From: Bacteroidaceae bacterium
GTDB lineage: Bacteria; Bacteroidota; Bacteroidia; Bacteroidales; Bacteroidaceae
Direction: 5' to 3'
Length of the DNA: 64,000 nucleotides
Assembly (NCBI GenBank): GCA_017429945.1
Contig: JAFRNY010000073.1
Coordinates: 16,571-80,570, forward strand
In this document: positions 55,403 to 61,798 of the stretch, piece by piece
Layout: each line of letters starts with the position of its first letter
Position numbering within the stretch: the first letter of the stretch is position 1
Program-made: the position numbers and the translations under genes
The notes under the pieces: model-generated
The model's input: the letters and a program-made list of their open reading frames with translations, nothing else
Told to the model about the DNA's origin: nothing
Databases searched by the model: none

Positions 55403-58195
55403 ATGGAAGATCAAATCAAAGAAGTCTATGCTGCATCGAGCAGCGGACTTGACATTATCCTTAGCGTTTGCCCCCAGGCGGCAGACGCAGTGAACAGCAA
55501 GCGCGCCTTCAAGCTACGCCTTGACGAGCGCACGGCGTCGGCCCACCTCTATCAACCCGATGGCAGGTGCAACTACTGGCACGTAGTAGATTACGGCCTC
55601 GGCGAGGGCGAGCGTCGGCTGTCGCCCATCGACCTCTATATGCTGGACCGCGGCTACTCGCAGTCGCAGTTCGCACTGGCTCTGCACGAGCTGATGGAGG
55701 AGTACGGTGTGGCCGAAGAACTGTCGGCGAAGGTCAACCGACCCGAGATTGAGTACCACACGGCAACGGCCGACGACGCAGGCAAAACACCACGCGTGGA
55801 ACTTCGCGAGGGCTTCACGGCCGAAGAGCTCGCAGTGTGGGGGCCTCACGTCAAGGCCGAACACCTCGAGGAGCTCGGCTGGAAGGCCGTGACGAAGGTG
55901 GAGATCACCAAGGACGACAAGGTCATCGTGAAAAAGGCCACGCCGACCTACCCCATCTTCGCGCAGACGTGCACGTACATTAATGATGATGGCCAGGAGG
56001 CAGCGTTCCTGAAGATCTACGAGCCGAAGAACCCCAACAAGGCGTACAGATTCTCCATCGTAGGCACGAAACCCAGGCATTACATCTTCGGGCTCAGTGC
56101 CCTGCGCCGCAAGTTCAGCGAGAATGGCGATGAGAAGCTGGCAACGGTTGTCATCGTCAGCGGCGGCAGCGATGCCGTCAACGCACTAAGCCTGGGCTAT
56201 CAGCCCGTGTGGCTGGGCTCGGAGACTGAAGGGCTGAGCGACGCTGACTTCCACCTGCTGCTGAAGTACGCCAAGCGCATCGTCAACATCCCCGACATCG
56301 ACGCCACGGGCATCAAGGTCGGCCGACAGCTGGCGCTGCGCATCCCCGAGCTCTTCACGGCGTGGATGACGCCGAAGGACATGGGCGGCCTCCACGACAA
56401 CCGCGGCCGCCAGCGCAAGGACCTCAAGGACTTCATTCAGCTCAACCCGGGCAAGAAGGCCATGCAACGGCTCATCGACAGGGCATTGTCGGCACAGTTC
56501 ATCACGGTGTCCATCAGCAAGGACGGACCGCTGCTGTACAGCATCCAACGTGCGCGCCTCGACTATTTCCTGCAGCTCAACGGCTTCTGCACGCTGAAGG
56601 ACGACCAACGCACCGAGCCCGTCTACATCCGCATCGAGGGCAACGTCGTAAGCCGCACGAAGGCCAAGAGCATAGCGGCATTCATGACCGAATGGTGCGA
56701 GCAACAAGGCATCGACGAGGACGCACGCTGCAAGCTGCTGCGCAGCCACGACCTGCCCAACAACCAGAGCACTACGCTTCGCCAGCGCGACGACCTCGAC
56801 TTCACGACGGCCACGGCCTCCTCGCAACGATTCTACTTCCGCAACGGATGGGTGGAAGTGACGGCCGAGGGATGCACAAAGCACCGCTACGCCGAGCTCA
56901 CCGACCGCTACGTATGGGCTGACAGCATCATCAGTCACGACTACGTTCCGATGCAGCCGATGTTCACCGTAGAGCGTTCCGGCGACGGCCTGTTCACAGT
57001 CGTCATTCCCGAAGAGGTGCCCAGCAAATTCATGCGCTTCGTAGTCAACGCATCGCGCATCTACTGGCGCAAGACCGACGAGCAGGGCCTGGAACTCACC
57101 GACGACGAGCGCGCAGAGGAGCAGCAGAGCCTCGTCAGCAAACTGGCTGCGATAGGCTACCTGCTGCACCGCTACAAGTCGGAGTCGGCAGCATGGGCCA
57201 TCATCTGCCAGGACACCACCATGGGCGAGAACGAGGACGAGTGCAACGGCCGCTCCGGCAAGTCGTTCTTCCTCAAGGCCGTCAGTCAGCTGCTCAGCGC
57301 GTTCCCCATCGAAGCCCGCGTGCCGTCGATTGTCGATAACCGCTTCATCTTCGACGGAGTGACGGAGGCCACCGACCTCATCATAGTCGACGAGTGCCAC
57401 AAGCAACTCAACTTCGACTACTTCTTCGGCAAGATCACCGGCGACCTACGCTACGAGGAGAAAGGCAACCACCCCATGCTGCTGCCTTTCGCACGAAGCC
57501 CAAAGTTCGCCTTCGCCACAAACTACGTGCTACGCCGCCACGACCCCAGCACCGAAGGACGCCTGTGGCCGCAGGTGTTCTCCGACTACTACCACGTCAG
57601 CACGCCGAAGAACGACTATCGCGAGACGCGCACCATCCGCGACGACATCGGCTGCAACCTCTTCGGCACCGAATACCCCGAAGCCGACTGGCAGGCCGAT
57701 ATAGCCTTCATGATGCAATGCCTGCAGTTCTACCTCTCGCTGCCCGTCGAACAGCGACGAATCATGCCGCCGATGGGCCGCGTAGAGAGGCGCGAGCAGC
57801 GCGCTGCCATAGGCCGCGACTTCGAGCAGTGGGCCAACGAGTACTTCGCGCCCGAGGGCGGCAACCTCGACCGAGACCTCAAGGCCAACGACGTACTGAC
57901 TGCCTACAACGCCGAGGCAAGCTTCAAGAAGTCGATGACCTGGCTGACGCAACACCTGAAGGCATACTGCGAGTACGTACAGCACATCAGCTGCCTCAAC
58001 CCAGCTACAGTCACCGGACGAAAAACCGACGGCGAACCGTGGGTAAAGCGCGAAGACAATGCACAGGTGCGATACTACTACGTACAGTCTGCCGACAACA
58101 AAGCCGCCACGCAGCCCACGGCTGCGCCGACCGACAGTCCGCAGGAAGAGAAAGACCTCTTCGATGAGATAGCAGAAGAGCTGCAGCACAAATAA
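55403..58195 (+). CDS. TOPRIM primase / superfamily 3-like helicase of a mobile or cryptic element
   Basis: 930 residues. After an N-terminal ~200-residue part, a TOPRIM-like fold spans about 248-310 (VIVSGGSDAVNALSLGY, then NIPDIDATGIKVGRQLAL), as in DnaG-type primases. The C-terminal half is a P-loop ATPase with Walker A NGRSGKSFFLKAV (about 613-625) and Walker B DLIIVDECHK (about 654). This fits the D5/VirE-like primase-helicases of phages, plasmids and integrated elements. A structured leader precedes it, an intrinsic terminator follows, and repeat clusters and an HU-like gene lie downstream. No integrase is present in the window. Confidence 0.85.
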   Translation: MEDQIKEVYAASSSGLDIILSVCPQAADAVNSKRAFKLRLDERTASAHLYQPDGRCNYWHVVDYGLGEGERRLSPIDLYMLDRGYSQSQFALALHELMEEYGVAEELSAKVNRPEIEYHTATADDAGKTPRVELREGFTAEELAVWGPHVKAEHLEELGWKAVTKVEITKDDKVIVKKATPTYPIFAQTCTYINDDGQEAAFLKIYEPKNPNKAYRFSIVGTKPRHYIFGLSALRRKFSENGDEKLATVVIVSGGSDAVNALSLGYQPVWLGSETEGLSDADFHLLLKYAKRIVNIPDIDATGIKVGRQLALRIPELFTAWMTPKDMGGLHDNRGRQRKDLKDFIQLNPGKKAMQRLIDRALSAQFITVSISKDGPLLYSIQRARLDYFLQLNGFCTLKDDQRTEPVYIRIEGNVVSRTKAKSIAAFMTEWCEQQGIDEDARCKLLRSHDLPNNQSTTLRQRDDLDFTTATASSQRFYFRNGWVEVTAEGCTKHRYAELTDRYVWADSIISHDYVPMQPMFTVERSGDGLFTVVIPEEVPSKFMRFVVNASRIYWRKTDEQGLELTDDERAEEQQSLVSKLAAIGYLLHRYKSESAAWAIICQDTTMGENEDECNGRSGKSFFLKAVSQLLSAFPIEARVPSIVDNRFIFDGVTEATDLIIVDECHKQLNFDYFFGKITGDLRYEEKGNHPMLLPFARSPKFAFATNYVLRRHDPSTEGRLWPQVFSDYYHVSTPKNDYRETRTIRDDIGCNLFGTEYPEADWQADIAFMMQCLQFYLSLPVEQRRIMPPMGRVERREQRAAIGRDFEQWANEYFAPEGGNLDRDLKANDVLTAYNAEASFKKSMTWLTQHLKAYCEYVQHISCLNPATVTGRKTDGEPWVKREDNAQVRYYYVQSADNKAATQPTAAPTDSPQEEKDLFDEIAEELQHK

Positions 58196-58208
58196 TCACC
58201 ACCTCAGA

Positions 58209-58238
58209 AGACCCGCCCACAGCGACGGGTCTTTTTTT
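58209..58238 (+). terminator. intrinsic terminator of primase-helicase gene
   Basis: 7-bp stem (AGACCCG at 58209-58215, CGGGTCT at 58226-58232) followed by seven T. Confidence 0.9.
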
Positions 58239-58260
58239 CTTACCCGCACTCCCCGTCGCC

Positions 58261-58483
58261 GCTACACTTTGCGCCGCTACATTTCGCGTCCTATCCTTCA
58301 CCCCCACTCTCCTTTATTCTTTATTATACCATCAGTTTTTCCCTTTTCAAAGTGTATAAAGTGTAACAGTAGTCTGAAGAAGAACACAAAGCGCTAAGTG
58401 TCAGGGCAATAACAGCGCTTCGCCACCGCTACACTTTGCGCTACACTTTTGCTACACTACATGCCCACAGCCAAAAGTGTAGC
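58261..58483. repeat. iteron-like CTACACTTT repeats
   Basis: At least six copies of GCTACACTTT or its complement occur. Forward copies are at 58261, 58276 (CTACATTTCG variant), 58428 and 58440, and reverse copies AAAGTGTA at 58349, 58358 and 58473. Several are followed by GCG. They lie in the space between the primase-helicase terminator and the promoter of the HU-like gene, which has no protein-coding content (58196-58953). Confidence 0.75.
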
Positions 58484-58582
58484 ACATAGCAGGCCGTTGT
58501 AAAAGACTGAAAGCCAGACCTCGACAGCAAGAAGAAAAGATGAAATATTTTTATCTTATTATGTGATTTTATCCCCAAAACA

Positions 58583-58614
58583 TTTGGCAGTCTCTCGAAT
58601 TTTCACTATCTTTG
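58583..58614 (+). promoter_or_regulatory. promoter of HU-like gene
   Basis: -33 TTTG (58583-58586) and -7 TATCTTTG (58607-58614), 20 bp apart, an exact consensus. It leaves a very long leader of about 330 nt. Confidence 0.8.
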
Positions 58615-58660
58615 TAACGTCAAAAAGAAAAGGCTGAACGGCCTGGCGAAAAGGGCCCTT

Positions 58661-58717
58661 CGCTATACCGCAAAGCCACATACGCTATACCGCAGAGCGC
58701 TATACGCTATAGCGTAT
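58661..58717. repeat. CGCTATA repeats and 16-bp perfect palindrome
   Basis: CGCTATA(C) words start at 58661, 58683, 58698 and 58705. The last forms a perfect palindrome ATACGCTATAGCGTAT at 58702-58717. They lie in the leader of the HU-like gene and could be protein-binding sites or part of an origin. Confidence 0.8.
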
Positions 58718-58953
58718 GCGAGGCGCGAAAATGCAGGACACGAAGCAAGCAGAGTGCTCGAGAACAATGCAGCGCTGAATGAAACCCGCACAACGCCTCT
58801 TTCCCTACGACAACCACTTCCATTAACCTTAGACTCCAAGCGCCCTGTTCCGAGTCCTCAAGCATCATCAACCATCGCTGCGCGCCAGCACTCCCCTCCC
58901 TGACGGGAGGGGTCGGGGGTGGGTCTTGAGTTAGAGAGTGGCCTACAACAACC

Positions 58954-59439
58954 ATGAAAAAGATTCAGTACAGTGTGGCCATGCTGGCCAACCCCGTGAA
59001 GCCCGACGAAGCCAAGAAGGCCTACGCCTCCATGCAGCTCACCGGCGTGCTCAACATCAACGAGCTCTCGAAGCACATCCAGGATCACAACTCCGTATTC
59101 TCGCGCGGCACCATCGTAGGCTGCATCACCGAGATGGTGGACTGCATACGCGAGATGCTGCTGCAGGGCTACAAGATCGACCTCGGAGACCTCGGCAGCT
59201 TCGTGCCATCGCTCACCAGCCTCGGCGCAAAGACCAAGGACGAGTTCACTGCAGCCAACATCAAGGACCTCAACGTCAACTTCCAGATCGGCGACGGCCT
59301 CGAGAACCTACGCCGCGATGCACAGTTCGAACGCACCATCTCGCGAAAGGCACAGGCCGCAGCACAGAAGGCCGAGAACGAAGGCAAGACGGCAGCAGAC
59401 TGGACGCCAGAGCCCGAAGAGGAAACGACTGAGCCGTAA
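58954..59439 (+). CDS. HU-like DNA-binding protein
   Basis: 161 residues. The body resembles the Bacteroidetes HU-related family with an N-terminal extra strand (KIQYSVAMLANPVKPDEAKKAYA), then the HU-type helical part and the GDLGSFVPSL beta-arm region (about 75-85). The C-terminal tail is charged and low-complexity (AAAQKAENEGKTAADW, EPEEETTEP). It is likely a nucleoid or element-associated protein. It has its own promoter and is the partner gene of the upstream primase-helicase by position only. Confidence 0.85.
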   Translation: MKKIQYSVAMLANPVKPDEAKKAYASMQLTGVLNINELSKHIQDHNSVFSRGTIVGCITEMVDCIREMLLQGYKIDLGDLGSFVPSLTSLGAKTKDEFTAANIKDLNVNFQIGDGLENLRRDAQFERTISRKAQAAAQKAENEGKTAADWTPEPEEETTEP

Positions 59440-59445
59440 GGGAAA

Positions 59446-59735
59446 GGAAGACCCCCTCCCCGCTCCCCCTCTAGGGGGAGAGTTAATACCATCAAGAAGA
59501 GCACCACCCGGAATACCGGACTTCACGCCCGGGACTCTCCCCCCGCCCTCCCTAAAAGGGAGGGAGCAGTTTCCATCAAGAAGAGCAGACCCGGAATCCA
59601 GGACTTCACGCCCGGGACTCTCCCCCGCCCTCCCTGTTAGGGAGGGAGCGGTTTCCATCAAGAAGAGCACCACCGGAATCCAGGACTTCACGCCCTTCCT
59701 CCTTTAAGGAGGGAGGGTTTTGCATTAAGAAGAGA
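59446..59735. repeat. hairpin repeat array, forward half
   Basis: Four units about 80 bp apart. Each has a CCCTCCCT-nnnn-AGGGAGGG stem followed by a GTTTCCATCAAGAAGAG-like tail, and, in the best copies, CCGGAATCCAGGACTTCACG and GGGACTCTCCCC. The last unit is decayed. It begins right at the stop of the HU-like gene. Confidence 0.88.
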
Positions 59736-59814
59736 GGGGCCTTATAAACTTTCCAATCTCATTAAATAACCGCTAAGCCAAAATCCCAACCCCCATCCAT
59801 CCCTGGGTTAAGTG

Positions 59815-59835
59815 GCCGGCGGTCCGTCCGCCGGC
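59815..59835. repeat. short hairpin with TCCGT loop, copy 2
   Basis: 8-bp stem (59815-59822 with 59828-59835) and loop TCCGT. The stem bases differ from copy 1 at 52533 but pair equally well. Confidence 0.75.
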
Positions 59836-59954
59836 GACCCCCAGCCCCCGCCTCAAACCAAAAACCGCCAAGAAGGCTGAATTCCCTTCTTAATGCCACC
59901 ATAATCCTTGAGCAAGGAGGTCCTCCCTTCTTAATGCCCCCATACTTCTTGAGC

Positions 59955-60171
59955 AAGCAGAATACCCTTCTTGATGGTAACCGCCCCCTCCCTTCTAGGG
60001 AGGGCGGGGGGAGAGTCCTGGAGCCTTCCCTTCTGGATGGTAACCGCCCCCTCCCTTTTAGGGAGGGCGGGGGGAGAGTCCTCGGCGGGTGGAGAGTCCT
60101 GGTGTCTGCTCTTCTTGATGGTAACCGCTCCCTCCCTAACAGGGAGGGCGGGGGGAGGGTCCTCCCCCCCT
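59955..60171. repeat. hairpin repeat array, reverse half
   Basis: Three units in the opposite orientation (starting near 59967, 60029 and 60111): CTTCTTGATGGTAACCGC, then a CCCTCCCT-nnnn-AGGGAGGG stem, then GGGGGGAGAGTCC. Together with the forward half the spacer is an inverted arrangement centred near 59.85 kb. It ends at the 3' end of the MFS gene. Confidence 0.88.
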
Positions 60172-61377
60172 CTAAATTCTATTCCTCTCAAACGATTGTC
60201 GCGTGAAGGCAAAAAACAGGACGGCGCCGATGAACTGCGAGGCGGCTACGGTCCAGAAGGCGGCCTCGTAGCTAAGAGCCTCGCTCACTACACCTCCGGC
60301 AAGCACACCCAGTCCAATGCCTACGTCCCACGAGATGAGCAGCGTGCTGTTGGCCGTGCCGCGCTCGTTGTGGCGGGCCATGGAGATAATCATATTGAGG
60401 AACGCGGGCCACATGTGACCGTTGCCGAAACCCAGGAGCAGCGCCGAGGCGTAGTAGCCGAAGACGTTGGGGCACGCCACGAAGAGCAGGTAGGCCACAC
60501 ACGAGAGCGCTATGCCCTCGGCGGCATTCTCCACGAGGCGGCCTTCGCGCAGGGCACGGGCTCCCTGCAGGCGCGAGGCCATCAGACCGCCGGCCAGCAG
60601 CAGGAACCATGTGCCCGTGCCGCCGGTGATGCCCATGACATCCTTGCTGTAGATGGCCAGATAGTTGCTGACGACGCCAAAGCAGAAACCGAAGAAAATC
60701 ATGTTCACGGCCAGCAGCCAGCCACGAAGGAGGAAGAAACGGTCCCAGCGCAGCAGACCGCCCAAGCGAGCCGCAGCCACACCCGCAGCAGCCTCCCCTG
60801 CCCCACCCTTGGGCCTCTCGAGCTTGACGCCGGCATCGGTGAGCATGCCTGCGCCGGCTATGAGCAGCGCCAGCCAAAAGAGCAGCTCGAAATTGTCGGT
60901 CAGGCGATAAATATAAATCGCCACCGTAGGCGCTATGGCCATGGCGAGGTTGTTGCTAAGGCCGTAGTAGCCAATGCCTTCGTTGCGGCGAGACGAGGGC
61001 AGGACGTCGATGGCAACCGTGGAGTTGGCCACCGTGAGCGCACCGAAAGGAGCGCCGTGGAGAGTCCTGACGATAGTGAACAGCAGCAGCGACGACGCCC
61101 CCAAGTAACCCCCGAAACATATAAAGAAAAGGAAGAAACAGACCATGAGCACACGCTTGCGCGGAAACGTATCGACAAGAAAACCGCTGAACGGCCGGGC
61201 AAGCAGAGCAGTAAGCGTATAGCCGCTAAGCACCAGGCCCACCACATCCTTCGTAGCGTCGAAGCGCTCAACCAAGTACAACGGCAGCAGAGGTGTCAGC
61301 AGATAAAAAGCAAAGAAAAGGGCAAAGTTGGCCGCCATCACGCGGCAATAATTCCTATTCCACAAACGTTCTTGCAT
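60172..61377 (-). CDS. MFS transporter
   Basis: 401 residues with twelve predicted membrane helices. It is a major facilitator protein with the loop-2/3-type motif GFLVDTFPRKRVL (about 60-72) and a second half that begins after a basic linker (about 200-220). The substrate is unknown. The sequence resembles sugar or drug efflux permeases, but nothing decides between them. Its start at 61377 is the first ATG after a long leader. Confidence 0.9.
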   Translation of the reverse strand: MQERLWNRNYCRVMAANFALFFAFYLLTPLLPLYLVERFDATKDVVGLVLSGYTLTALLARPFSGFLVDTFPRKRVLMVCFFLFFICFGGYLGASSLLLFTIVRTLHGAPFGALTVANSTVAIDVLPSSRRNEGIGYYGLSNNLAMAIAPTVAIYIYRLTDNFELLFWLALLIAGAGMLTDAGVKLERPKGGAGEAAAGVAAARLGGLLRWDRFFLLRGWLLAVNMIFFGFCFGVVSNYLAIYSKDVMGITGGTGTWFLLLAGGLMASRLQGARALREGRLVENAAEGIALSCVAYLLFVACPNVFGYYASALLLGFGNGHMWPAFLNMIISMARHNERGTANSTLLISWDVGIGLGVLAGGVVSEALSYEAAFWTVAASQFIGAVLFFAFTRQSFERNRI

Positions 61378-61418
61378 AACACATAATATAACTTAAATTT
61401 CGAGAGCTTTTTTATTTA

Positions 61419-61600
61419 TCAAGAATTGGAGCGCTCGACCTTTGGTCGCTTGACACTTCAAGAATTGGAGAATTTATTCTCTTGACAATGAATTAATAAG
61501 ATTTGGAAGAATGTTTTTGCAGAGCAAAAACTTTTCTCCGATTCTTGACAATTCAGTCGCTGACAGCTTTGAGAAATTCTCTAATTCTCTAATTCTTGAC
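61419..61600. repeat. nested hairpin upstream of MFS gene
   Basis: TCAAGAATTGGAG at 61419-61431 pairs imperfectly with 61587-61599. A second copy at 61458-61470 pairs with 61537-61549. A small GTTTTTGC-AGA-GCAAAAAC hairpin lies inside (61513-61531). The first left arm is followed by a CGCTTGACACTTCAAGAA module also found at 52775-52808. It fills the 421-bp gene-free stretch 61378-61798 together with two divergent promoters. Confidence 0.75.
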
Positions 61601-61664
61601 ATATAAAAAAATTGAAATAGTATGATTAAACACATCCGAAACATGAATAATATAAAATTGGCCG

Positions 61665-61672
61665 CAAAGTTA
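61665..61672 (-). promoter_or_regulatory. -7 box of MFS gene
   Basis: TAACTTTG on the minus strand, about 290 nt upstream of the MFS ATG. The leader includes the nested hairpin. Confidence 0.6.
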
Positions 61673-61713
61673 GACTAAAATCAATAAAAGAAAACATTTA
61701 TTCCCTTTTTTCT

Positions 61714-61744
61714 TTTGTACTTCAACAAAAAGATATTATTTTTG
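61714..61744 (+). promoter_or_regulatory. promoter of pyruvate phosphate dikinase gene
   Basis: -33 TTTG (61714-61717) and -7 TATTTTTG (61737-61744), 19 bp apart. The ATG lies 54 nt downstream. Confidence 0.78.
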
Positions 61745-61798
61745 CACACCAAATCGTAAAATCTCACACAATAATTATTATTAATCACTAAAAAACTA

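Noticed and set aside
56186-57406. 406-codon frame opposite the primase-helicase
   Set aside because: Antisense shadow; the plus-strand product has clear TOPRIM and P-loop motifs.
59169-60212. Open frames with repeated REGAVTIKK or LPFREGGGRV peptides
   Set aside because: They are translations of the inverted hairpin arrays; the same peptides occur in each copy, so they reflect DNA repeats and not genes.
60272-61386. Plus-strand frames opposite the MFS gene
   Set aside because: One runs out of the hairpin array into the antisense of the transporter; neither has protein-like character.
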